Below the pieces are notes generated by a model. It saw only the letters and a list, made by a program, of their open reading frames with translations, was not told the origin of the DNA and searched no databases. Below are positions 36,731 to 46,503 of a stretch of 64,000 nt of DNA, piece after piece. Both the position numbers and the translations under genes were made by a program. This DNA comes from Amoeboaphelidium protococcarum (taxonomy: Eukaryota > Aphelidiomycota > Aphelidea): assembly GCA_023515745.1 (NCBI GenBank), contig JALECJ010000258.1, forward strand, positions 748,501 to 812,500, given 5' to 3'. The first letter of the stretch is position 1; the number at the start of each line of letters is the position of its first letter.

Positions 36731-36740
36731 AACGTGTTAA
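36731..36740 (-). promoter_or_regulatory. Candidate self-primer binding site
   Basis: Two bases downstream of the 5' LTR the element reads TTAACACGTT in its own orientation. It lacks the TGG start of a tRNA-complementary site. It is exactly complementary to AACGTGTTAA inside the LTR (plus strand TTAACACGTT, 36871-36880), about 40 nt downstream of a TATATAT box. This is the layout of self-primed elements of the Tf1 type. Confidence 0.55.
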
Positions 36741-36742
36741 GT

Positions 36743-37040
36743 TTTAACTTAGGACAGATTATATACACAATAGGAACAGACAGGAAGTTATATACAAGGA
36801 CTAGGAGTCAAGCAGAGACACTAACAGAAATACGGGAAGATAAAATATGTTAATAAGATAAATACTCTAATTAACACGTTAAGTGGAAGAAATCAATGTT
36901 CATAAGAGGCGCGCATATATACTGCAGATACTTGCCTATTCGAGATCTAATTGATGAAAGAGGCGCGCACTTGAAACAATGTTGATCATCTAAGCCCCAT
37001 AGAGTCTTCTGTTGATACTTGATCGACGCGTGTGCTAACA
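36743..37040 (-). repeat. 5' LTR (298 bp) with TATA box
   Basis: It appears identical to the left copy. In element orientation a TATATAT at 36921-36915 lies about 40 nt before the AACGTGTTAA that would mark the RNA 5' end under the self-priming model. An inverted TTAACACGTTAA palindrome contains this site. Confidence 0.92.
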
Positions 37041-37045
37041 TCCAT
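37041..37045. repeat. Target-site duplication, right copy (TCCAT)
   Basis: Matches 31636-31640. It ends 23 bp before the first base of tRNA-Lys. Confidence 0.8.
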
Positions 37046-37068
37046 CGTAGTAAGGAAATACCTGAATA

Positions 37069-37141
37069 CCCCGGTTGGCTCAGTCGGTAGAGCGAATGAC
37101 TCTTAATCATTAGGTCAGCGGTTCGAGCCCGCTACTGGGCG
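37069..37141 (+). tRNA. tRNA-Lys (anticodon CTT)
   Basis: 73 nt fold into a full cloverleaf: D stem GCTC/GAGC, anticodon stem AATGA/TCATT with loop CTCTTAA (anticodon CTT) and T arm AGCGG-TTCGAGC-CCGCT. In the acceptor stem six of seven pairs form, one of them G-U; the first pair is C1-C72 because the usual G1 is C. Discriminator G. The internal promoter boxes (TGGCTCAGTCGG and GGTTCGAGCCC) match the consensus. No intron. A T5 terminator follows at once. Confidence 0.93.
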
Positions 37142-37146
37142 TTTCC

Positions 37147-37151
37147 TTTTT
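37147..37151 (+). terminator. RNA polymerase III terminator (T5)
   Basis: A run of five T on the coding strand begins 6 bp after the tRNA-Lys 3' end. Confidence 0.8.
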
Positions 37152-37461
37152 AATTTTGCCATATGGTTAGACATATTTTTGACTTTTGATGTTATAGCTT
37201 TGTATTTACTCCAGTTCCTTTGATTTGAAAAGTTGTTGAATCCCGTGACGTGTTTTATTCTTCGCGAAAACATTGATCGCCCACTTTTGTATTTTGGAGA
37301 TCAACAGAGTTGGTGGAAATGTATTTACGCGCGAATTGAAAAAGTCTAAGGGGTATTAATTGACAGTAAAATAAATATACGCCCGTAAATGTAATAAATA
37401 CTGTATTTTCTCAATCTCTTCAATTTCAAGTATCAATGTCAGTTTTTAGTATGTCAACGAA

Positions 37462-38385
37462 TCAAAATAGAGCAATACCAAGAATGAGTCCCAATATAGC
37501 TGCTAGTATCACCATAACTAGAGGATAACCTTCAATCTTCTGGATAACCATTCTCTATTGCGCAGGCTTTCCATCCTTAGTATCACTGACCGCATTAGTA
37601 TTACGCTTACGCAGCTCATTCTCCTTTGACGCAGCAGTTAATTCTTTAATCTACTTTTCTTATTACTATACGAGAGCTTTTAAGCGAAGGATTTCAGCAG
37701 ATTCAGACTCGCTTGACTATTTTTTGGCAATATCAGTTGAAGTAGATGGTGCAACCTTAGTTGACTCCACAACTGGCGACTTGACTGCAGGTGAAGCTTC
37801 CGCTTTAATAGGTACAATATTCTCGACAGCCGGTGCTTTATTCACATAAGAACTAAAAGATGGCGCCTAGGAATTACTTGTAGATGGGACTGCACTGGAA
37901 GCTGGTACACTCTGAACGCCGCCACTACTACTGGCCATGGAAGGAGAATCAAATTTAACTCCACCATCAGCTGGCAAGTACAATACACGCAATTTTTCTT
38001 ACATCAAATCTCCAACCTTGATCTTCTCAGCCATGGACCAAATATCCAATGTACCAGCACCACCCTCACTGACCTCCATCTACTGATAGTCTGCAGATCT
38101 GGAATCCACCAGATAGCTCTGAATCAAAAACTTGTCTTTGGAGCGAACATCCTCTGGTGGATCTTCCTTCATTGGCTACAGCAGAATAGCAATCTCCTTG
38201 GTTTACTATGGCTGAACAATCGACGCATTAGGCCGAACACAATACTGCTTAGGTGCAGTGGTCTTCACCTTGAAAACCATCGGGTTGATGGATGAGGTGT
38301 TCTTGATCCGCAATATCTGCTTCTACGCCTCTGGCAGAGTAAACGGTCTCTTGAACTATAATTCCTCAAGCGGAGATATTTCCAT
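37462..38385 (-). CDS. VAP/Scs2-type ER tail-anchored MSP-domain protein, 307 aa
   Basis: ATG 38385 to TGA 37462-37464, no intron. The N-terminal MSP domain (~1-125) has FKRPFTLPEAQKQILRIKNT, then NPMVFKVKTTAPKQYCVRPN, the core that binds FFAT motifs. A Ser/Pro/Val-rich linker and a short coiled coil (ESAEILRLKALV ... EKQIKELTAASKENELRKRN) precede a C-terminal hydrophobic anchor GYPLVMVILAAILGLILG ending IALF. VAP proteins tether the ER to other membranes and recruit lipid-transfer proteins. It is transcribed toward the tRNA and retrotransposon, and diverges from TCF25. Confidence 0.9.
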
Positions 38386-38749
38386 TTCTGCTTCTTCTCT
38401 ACTGTTAATTACTATTATTTATAAAGACTATAACTTCTAAATAAATAAATGAATGAAAAGGATGACCCGACTTTATTCAATTAGTCGAAGGAAAGAAAGA
38501 ACTCGTTCAAGAACAACAAGAAACGAGAGGAATTGAACGCGCACATTCACTCATACGTTATCTTTGTGTCTTCTCGTTCAGTACTGGCGACGGTCGAGAT
38601 ACGCGTCGTTCTTCAACTCTTCTCCTTTCTCCAGTGCAAATCCAACTGAAACTACGGGCTTTCCTCACTCTTGTTCTTTCCTGTTTAAACTTCTTTACCA
38701 AAAAGGCGCGATATTTACCAATTCTCATAAGTAATCTTAGTTTTATAGA
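38386..38749. promoter_or_regulatory. Divergent promoter region, VAP and TCF25
   Basis: 364 bp between two start codons. No gene. It contains mixed AT-rich and TTCTTCxTT pyrimidine-rich stretches and an ACGCGT at about 38602. Regulatory content is inferred only from position. Confidence 0.4.
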
Positions 38750-41083
38750 ATGTCTTCAAGGCACTTGAAAAAGTTGAGAAAGCTCAAGTATTAACAAGAC
38801 TTGGTTGATCATTCAAAGTCTGATTACGATGGTGATGATTCTTCTCCTACCGATAATGGTGATGGTGATGATGAACTTGTGGTTGCGCCTGCAGTGAATG
38901 CGTTCGATTTACTCACTATGGACAATGAGGATGACAGCAGTTCGACTGAAGATGATAAAGAAAGTTTTATCGCCTCTAGCATTAAATCAAGCTAGGAAGA
39001 CGCCAAAGATTTAAAGTCGTCTAGTTTACAGTAGTTGTTGCAAAAGAATGAGAGTCAAGATCAGTAATAGTAATAATAAAAAGTAGATAATGATTTGGAT
39101 CTTTTGGAGCAATTTGCTAAATCTCACTCAGTCAAGGGATAGTTGATTAGCACGGACTCTAATGATCAAGATATCGGTGCAATGTCTTAATGGTAAAATG
39201 TATTTAAAAGCCATCAGCCTTAGTAGTCCAGTGCTAATCGTCAAGGCAAATAACGCGCAGGAAAGTAGCAGATATAGAAATGTCAATTTCTGTCTAATGC
39301 AGAATGTAATGGATATCCAGTGATGAGTGTACTGTAAAAGCATCTGGAATTGCAGTTTGATGATGAGCGGTGTGTGTATTATTTGAGTGTAGATCCACTA
39401 AAGCATAAGGAGTCTCTATCCGTGACAAAGCTGTGCGTACATGCTCTAATGCTAAATAATGTTTAGATTATAGAAGAATTGAGCTTTACCGAGTAAGGAG
39501 GTGCGTTCCAGCCTTTTGTTATTCACTCCAAAATGATTATGGCTCTGTCTAGATAGTCCTCTGGAGTCTAGTAATAGATAGACTTGGACGCTCTTACGCG
39601 TCAAGTGGGCAAAGTTGTGTACCTGTATGAGCGTCTTTTCTCCCTGAGTAAGACATGGCGTGGTGGTAGCCCATTAAAGTTGTCTTTCTTTGATTATCAT
39701 AGTAGAATATACCTAGAGTCTTTATTCTTGAGGGCGTACATTTAGATGCGATAAGGACACTTGGAAGAGTCGCTGCGTATTCTAAAGTATTGCTTGGACA
39801 TTTAGATGCCTTTGAAGATGACTGCGTCTATTTAATTAACAGATGATTTGGCGGTTTTATGCTTAATTGATACTGTTGCCTATAGATGTGAAGATTATGA
39901 TGTCTTGAACCAACTGTATGACGCGCTTTCTGCTGATTAGGAAGGCTTCTAAATTATTATTTAAAGGTATCCTCACTTGGTGTATAGCTTTGCTCTGTCG
40001 CATCTTACACAATTATCCACTTTATAGTTTGGCCGGAAGGATAAAAATGTTTAGCGTGATACCTTGATGACCAAGTTGAAAAATGTAGGTGCTTCTGTGC
40101 GTGGTAGGATATATATTGCTCCTCGTATTGTTGACAAGTTGAATTTACGATTGTCTCTTAACGAATTGTCAATATGCCAAAAGTTGCTCTCAGTCGATGA
40201 TTATCATAATGTTCTGGCTGATCTGTATGTTCATTACGCGTCATCTTTGTGGAATAGGCCATTTGACAAAGTGCTGTCAGTTGATGGCGAGTTTTTCGAT
40301 ACTCCACTATCATGGCTGAGATCTTAAATGTCTTTAGATTCTGATTTGGAAGTGGCTGATGGTACTATAACGCTAGAAGATCGATTGAGTCTAAATAGAC
40401 ACCTTGTGTTGATAGATCTTGTTGATAGTACGCCTATTCCTAATGCTCTGTATAGTCACCAGTATTATCCATAGTTTCTACAGAATGGTAACTTGGGTGA
40501 CTCTCAGAGACCAACTAATAAGACTAAAGGTTGGAACTCCATGTTACTCTCCATCGATAGTACCATTTATGTTCATGGCGTAAACTATTGGGGAATGTAG
40601 TTGGCTCAATCCAATGATCCGTATCCACCTACTTAGTGTATACTACACACGTCAAATGCCTATTCTGTATGGTCTATCCATCCTTATGCTGGTATTTACC
40701 GAAGTATTGCGATCAACAAATATCCTCAGATATTGCTTCCTGAGCTGTACAAGGTATTTGGTTAGCAACAACGTTAGTTTTCAAAGTTCTCATAGTATGT
40801 TGCATCTTTAGAAGTAGACGAGCGCGATGTGATGAACGATGAGTTAAAGAGATTGTTATTCCACTCTGACGATCAGGTGACGAGTGATACTCAAGGAAAT
40901 AGTTTTGCATAGACTATGTTATCAATGTCATCTGTGCTGGGATCATTTTTATCAAGTCTACTACCTGTTTAAAATCTAAATCTAGCTGGTATCAGTTTGC
41001 AAGGCGACGATGATGCTTATAAGATGGCATTGTAGTAGAACGAGAGATACCGTGCATTCATTTGTAACTAACAGATCCAATGA
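38750..41083 (+). CDS. RQC1: TCF25/RQC1-like ribosome quality control factor, 777 aa
   Basis: ATG 38750 to TGA 41081-41083, one frame. The N-terminus MSSRHLKKLRKLKYQQDLVD matches the basic start of TCF25/Rqc1, followed by an acidic low-complexity region and a Gln run written CAG TAA TAG TAA TAA TAA. The TCF25 helical core follows: ERLFSLSKTWRGGS, then LFLRAYIQMRQGHLEESLRI, LVYSFALSHLTQL and LSVDDYHNVLADLYVHYASS. Rqc1/TCF25 works with Ltn1 and Rqc2 on stalled 60S subunits and steers K48 ubiquitin-chain formation on nascent chains. Length is near yeast Rqc1 (723) and human TCF25 (676). The similarity is good in the core but I cannot align every block from memory. Confidence 0.75.
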
Positions 41084-41382
41084 ACAAATTAGTAGAAATT
41101 ATGAATACGCTCTTATATTATTTTCAAATAAATTAAAAAATTTGGTCTTTTATTAAAATGTTAAAGGCAAAAGCCTCGTTCATTTGAATGTTACTTGATG
41201 TAGATCACATTCAGCTCTGCTGTTGTCAACGAGAGCTGTCGACACGCAAACCGTTAGGCGATAACAAAACAAAACCAAAGATCAACAAACTGTTTGCTGA
41301 TCTTTACTTGTTTCAGTCTAGCCCCGCCTATTGTATAACTTTGACATCTGATTTAAAATCGCTTTGATAACTTTTTAACATA

Positions 41383-42879
41383 ATGGGGGCATTGATAAGC
41401 AAATGTATACCACACAGCTGGATATCAGGTGGAAAATTAATTCCATTAGCAAGATAACCATTGGGTAGAGATTATCGGTAAATGAGCGAAGATGACATGC
41501 GAGCTGAGCCAATGCGTAAGATTCCTGTTATCATTTTCATGTTCACAAAATCTTGATTACTCTTTTTATTATAGGTAGATGAACTAGGAAAGAGTCAATT
41601 AAGTGGATCTCAGTTTATATATGACTCTGTTGGATCTGAAGTAACTCCAGAGGGACGGGCTGAGCGAGCAAAGAGCATCGATAAGGTGATCAGACGAGAC
41701 AGAACGTCAATCATCGAGATCAACAGACGATCAACGTCAATCTTATTGTTGGGTGGGAATTATCACTATCACTTTTGATTCTTACTATACAACTGTCTGT
41801 TATGTATTAATATGTAGGTCCCTCAGCGGCTGGAAAGTCTACAGTTTTAAAACAGATGAAGATCAAGTACACTTCACATGGTTTGGATGATATCAGAAGA
41901 CATCAAAGTCAGTCTTGTCAGAACAATCTGCTAAGTTGCGTGTACGACGTCTTGAGAAAGCGAAAATATGCTCAGATCAAGTTTGCTGATCACTTTTTAG
42001 AGGTAAATTGTTGTTATTATCATACACATCTATAGTGCAAGTTGCAATCCATTTTCTGATTATATCATCAATGTGTAGAGTGCTGCTGATGAGTATGTCC
42101 AACATTACAGTGAAATGGATTTTTAGTAAAAGTATCACCAGAATATCACGAATTTGATAAAGAAGTTGAGATTGAGCACGGAATTGTCTGAAATGCTGAA
42201 GAGATCCTCAGAACTTGGTCTTGCTGATGCCACTCAGTACTGGATAGAGAATGCGGATAGAGTGATGGATGATGACTTTATTGCCACTGATCAGGATGTT
42301 TTGTATTGTCGTCTCTCCACCCGCGCCAGTCAGGAGGTGTTGTTCTAGAATGTACGCCCAAATCACGACTTGAAAGTGTTTGATGTTGGCGGGCAGGTGC
42401 ATCTGCGCAAGAAGTGGACATCATTTTTTGATCAAGTAGATTTCGTGCTCTATGTTGCCCCGATATCGTCATATGATCAAGTGATGTTAGAAGATAAGAC
42501 CACTAATTAGATGTTGGACGCGTACAACACGTTCAAGGAGTGTATGCATGATGACTTTCTGAGCACTAGGCCTGTGATTTTATTTCTAAACAAGGTTGAT
42601 CTATTCAAGAGTAGATTCGATGTGGAGAAGTTTAAAGTGTTCATTGCACAGGTTGCCAATGAGCAACTGGCTGCCAAAATTCATAAGATTAGTTCATGTG
42701 ATGATGCGCTGAATTGCCTAAAGTATATTTTCAAGGTGGCCTTTTCTGATACCAACAAGTACAAGAAGAGAAAGATTTATATTAAAGAAACTCATGCCAC
42801 GGACACCAAGACGATGGACGCCGTGCTGAATGCGATCATGCTAGAGTTGCTGGAGAAAGCTGTTGCCACAGTACTATGA
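41383..42879 (+). CDS. Heterotrimeric G-protein alpha subunit, divergent, four exons, 430 aa
   Basis: Exons 41383-41515, 41579-41752, 41818-42002 and 42079-42879 (TGA); introns of 63, 65 and 76 nt end in TAG. The N-terminus MGALISKC fits N-myristoylation with a nearby Cys for palmitoylation. The P-loop, split by intron 2, reads GPSAAGKST instead of GAGESGKST. A helical-domain insertion follows. Switch I has YCRLSTRA around the position of the catalytic Arg. Switch II is FDVGGQVHLRKKW, with the catalytic Gln kept. NKVDLF gives guanine specificity, and THATDT replaces TCATDT. All five G motifs are recognisable, so it should bind nucleotide, but loss of the P-loop Glu and Ser could change turnover or Mg2+ binding. 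Slightly longer than typical G-alpha (350-360 aa), mainly before the P-loop. Confidence 0.88.
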
Positions 42880-43039
42880 ATTGATGTACGAATCCTTACA
42901 CTACAAACTTTATGGCTAACAGTGATTAATACTGAATTGGTTAGTAAACGTAGATATATAGTTGCTATATTGATATCTTTAATTCTACTCATAGTTACTT
43001 GACGATAAATGACACGCACTCTAATCAGTCTCGGTTAAA

Positions 43040-44446
43040 TCACCACATCAGATTAATGTGGCCAGATACACTGACAGGGCCACTCCGTTTAGCCAAACTG
43101 CTAACAGTCTCTGACAAAGCATGACGCGTCAGATAACTCATTCCACTACCTTCCCAAAGACGTCCAATTATAGGAATACTAGATTTCATAATAGACTGTG
43201 ACTCTGAGTCGCGCTAAAACTTTCTGATAAACACAGTCTTGGTAGTACTGATCAATGTATCCATGTACTTGCTGTTTACAGAGTACGGAGGAATACTCTC
43301 CACGCTAACCTTGACACTCAATAACCGCCTAGACAATACTTTATCCTAGGCCAGAACCACAGTATGTCTACTCGGCTTATACTCTAACGGAAGTTTGCGT
43401 TCAAAATCGGACAATGAAATCTAAAGTATGGCACCATTGACAACTGCTGCCACGGCACTGCTATTCATATTACCATTAGAGGATGTGTGTAGAGTGTAAT
43501 TTCTACCCTCATACACAGAAATACCGTATGCTTTCACCGTCATATAATCTTCCGTGACAGGTAACTCCAATTAAACTTCATTAATCAAAACGGTAAGTGT
43601 GTCTTTATCGTTGCGCACCGTATTGTACTCTGGCTACTTTAGAGACTCGGCACTTTCATTCAGAATGCGATGCAATGGACTAACAGACTGTGGATCTTCT
43701 TCATTCAGAACAAAGGTTAAACTAGCCGGATTAGGTAGATTGTGCATCTCCACCTTCTTAATAGACACTTCAACCAGTCTACCAAGATTCTTAGCCAGTA
43801 CGTGTCCTCCGAACGCACCAATTCTCATCCACCATCTATACAGAGGTTCAATCAAATTAGGATACCCATCTGGGAATAGAATTCTCTACTCTGAAGATAT
43901 TTAAGCAGTCTCTTGAGGCATGTGTTATCGCACGTCCTAAACACATATTTTCATCAGTTTCTATCCCGCTTTGGGCATCCTGATGGAGATATCAATCTCG
44001 CCGATACAAGTCAGAATCAAGCGAATCTTCTCCTCCCACCGCTCCAGAGGAATTCTTGCCTAAAAACGATTATTATCAGGACGTCTCTCCCAAGGCAATG
44101 GTTTGTAGACAAGATTTAAAGGAACGGGCAAGTGACCAAGTGATGGAATATCAAACCAGTCTATCCACGTGGTGATATTGACAATCTTGATTAGGATCTC
44201 TGGTCGCTTCCACTCAATCTTGTAACCACCATAGTGTACGTGTGCATAATCAGCAAGCAGTTTACGAGTATATGTGTAAATGAATAAGAATACGAATAAG
44301 GACGAGAACAGAACAAACCATACAAAATTCCATCTAAATAAAACTTGTACTGTTAGTGCGCCAACTGCAGACATCAAAATCAATCTATGCTCATTCCCTT
44401 TCACCACCGGGAATCTATAATCCTCAATCACCACGGTCTCTGTCAT
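43040..44446 (-). CDS. Unrecognised membrane protein, 468 aa
   Basis: ATG 44446 to TGA 43040-43042, one frame. Two hydrophobic segments near the N-terminus (LILMSAVGALTVQVLF and WFVLFSSLFVFLFIYTY, residues ~22-62) are followed by a mainly polar region with no further membrane segment. It includes IDWFDIPSLGHLPVPLNLVY, RPDNNRFQARIPLERWEEKI and YPNLIEPLYRWWMRIGAFGG, then a beta-rich C-terminal half. I do not recognise the family. The hairpin-plus-large-soluble-domain layout would suit an ER- or organelle-anchored protein. It is convergent with the G-alpha gene, with 160 bp between stop codons, and lies 447 bp from OST3, which has the same orientation. Confidence 0.75.
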
Positions 44447-44893
44447 ATTTACTACTCTTCCTTTACTTTACGTTAGCGATCAAAATTCAAATACTGATAC
44501 TTTATTATATCAAAAGAAGACAATGTAAATTACAGCTATCAACTATTTGTTTAGTAGCAGACTTTTCGGTAGAATAAGACAAAGAAACAAAACAGTCTGC
44601 AGCAATTTCACACGCGTCTTGGCGATCCTGTTCACTTAGAAGTTAAAGAGATTAAGGGATGAGCCGACGCGTCGATTCAAATCCAGAGTCAAAGGCGACT
44701 CAGACAAGGATCAGTCATCATTCCGCCGGTTACTCACTCCACTTTATCAATCAATCAAATCACACGTACTGTAGAGACGAGTTAACGATTCATTCAAGAT
44801 GTACCCCGTGTAAGATCAAAATGCCTACAGTAAGAAGAATTATGCGATAGTCAATAAAAGATTATGGTAGATAGTAAAATTAATTCATGGAAT
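44447..44893. other. Intergenic region between two minus-strand genes
   Basis: This holds the promoter of the membrane-protein gene and the 3' flank of OST3. Short open frames on the plus strand lack protein-like composition. A T-loop-like string at 44673-44684 does not fold into a tRNA. Confidence 0.35.
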
Positions 44894-45910
44894 TCATAAG
44901 AATAATTTGAAAGGATATCCGCCATTCTTCATGCGGAATATTGCCATTAGAGCAGAGTACAAGAAGAAGAAGACTCCGAGCAGAATGTACACTGCTAGTC
45001 TCTGCTAGCTGGCATCTTTAATCAGCGGGACTCTTTTACTAAACATCACCATACAGGCGGCGAGTGCTGCATACAAACAAGTTATAATCTGACTCTCAAC
45101 CTGATACTGAGCCTAGAAATTACCATTAAACAGCTCCATTTAGCCATTCTATCCACGCCCAGCATACGGAGCACCGCGAATAGAATTCCACATAGTTCCA
45201 GAGCACATACTTATTATAAACAGAATTGACGCAGACATGTAAATATGACGGTTAGTTAGAATTTATGCAGCAGCAGATGATAACTATGGACCAACGACTT
45301 TGATAAAAGCACCCAATGCTACAATAACTACAGGCACAACGATATAAATTGTATAGTCAACAGGCTTCTAGATCATAAAGCCATGACTAGAAACACGGCC
45401 CACCCAGTTGGCAAAGTCTTCAGCATCAAACGATTTAATCTGGTAGGACTGCACAACTCCATCCGGCTACTTGTTGTCACCCTCAGTTGGTGGCAAATAC
45501 TACACACTAGGCACAGTCTCAATCTTGTTCTTCTGGAACACCTCCTTGGCATAAGAGTAATCAACGACTCCAAAGTAGAGTGGATTAGGCTCAGCGGACG
45601 CCCTACTATGAGTCAAGTACCAACTCTTGGCTGCAAGTTCAAATTCAGGTGCAAATAGAATACAAGGCTAACACTTGACCTATGGATCAGTCGCTGTAAT
45701 CAGCAGTACGAGCGAATAATTACGAGGTGACTCTGTGAACATATCGTACGCATGACTATTAACCTTTAAAGTGTACTTGCCCTGGCTCTTGATCCGGGCA
45801 TTCAAGTCTTTAACGAGCTTATTCGCCTTGTACCCAGTCGTGTAACCATAAACAACTTGGCTGAATATAGCGATTACTAATAGAATGACTCCTTAGGATA
45901 TTAACTTCAT
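44894..45910 (-). CDS. OST3: OST3/OST6 oligosaccharyltransferase subunit, 338 aa
   Basis: ATG 45910 to TGA 44894-44896. A signal peptide (KLISQGVILLVIAIFSQVVYG) opens the protein. A lumenal thioredoxin-like domain follows, with the redox motif CQPC in KCQPCILFAPEFELAAKSWY and the family's FGVVDYSYAKEVFQ and VPSVQYLPPTEGDN. Four membrane segments make up the C-terminal part (VDYTIYIVVPVVIVALGAFI, MSASILFIISMCSGTMWNSI with the following RGAP, QIITCLYAALAACMVMFS and LAVYILLGVFFFLYSALMAI). The IRGAP motif is typical of OST3/TUSC3/MAGT1. The subunit forms mixed disulfides with substrates to improve N-glycosylation in the ER. Length matches yeast Ost3 (350 aa). Confidence 0.9.
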
Positions 45911-46503
45911 ATCAAGTATATATTTTACTAAAAGATAAATTTCTTGATGTGGATGGGGTAACAACAGGTGAAATAAAGTACCGCACTGCTTTGTACTGTA
46001 TAAAGGGAAATAAAAATGAACGAAACGCGAGAGGAGACGAGTGTTGTTACAGGTAAATTGCATACGATTGAATGATCAAAACGAAGATTGGAATCATCTA
46101 TGTATTGTATGTAAGATTTGCATTTTTAAAAAAAATTTATATCAATGATTTGCAATAATTTCACATCTTCAACCAAAGAGTTTACTACTCATCGTCTGTA
46201 ACTGCAACTTCTCGTTTAAATAGTAACGTGCGTGATCTGGACTTTGTGTAACGGTTTGATTTGCTGGCAAGATCTTATTGGCACTGCTGACCGTCATGAA
46301 GTTACATGAAGGCACACCGGATCTGAATGTTGCATTTGATGTAATGTGTGCACCTAGATTGTACTTCTTCTTCCATCTTCAACAATCATTATATATATAT
46401 ATAAAATTCACACATCTATAGTTTGTGCTATTAGTATCATCCAACACACACTAACTTTATATATATATTATTTTTATAGATAGATTAACTATTATTGATC
46501 AAG
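45911..46503. promoter_or_regulatory. Divergent promoter region with TATA runs before the secreted-protein gene
   Basis: 593 bp without a supportable gene. On the right, TATATATATATA at about 46392-46402 and TTTATATATATA at about 46457-46468 lie 35-110 bp before the ATG at 46504. A poly-A/T run occurs near 46130. Confidence 0.4.

Larger units (their letters stand above)
31641..37040 (-). mobile_element. Complete Ty3/gypsy LTR retrotransposon, 5.4 kb, recently inserted
   Basis: The two 298-bp LTRs (31641-31938 and 36743-37040) appear identical base for base. The element is flanked by the 5-bp direct repeat TCCAT (31636-31640 and 37041-37045). Between the LTRs lies one gag-pol frame in gypsy order (Gag, protease, RT, RNase H, integrase), a purine-rich tract abutting the 3' LTR and a candidate self-priming site abutting the 5' LTR. 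Identical LTRs and an unbroken frame suggest a young, possibly active copy. Its right end is 28 bp upstream of tRNA-Lys. The coding strand uses TAA/TAG as Gln throughout, so it is adapted to the host code. Confidence 0.95.

Noticed and set aside
44673-44684. T-loop-like string suggesting a tRNA
   Set aside because: The flanking bases do not form a T stem, and no D or anticodon arm is present.
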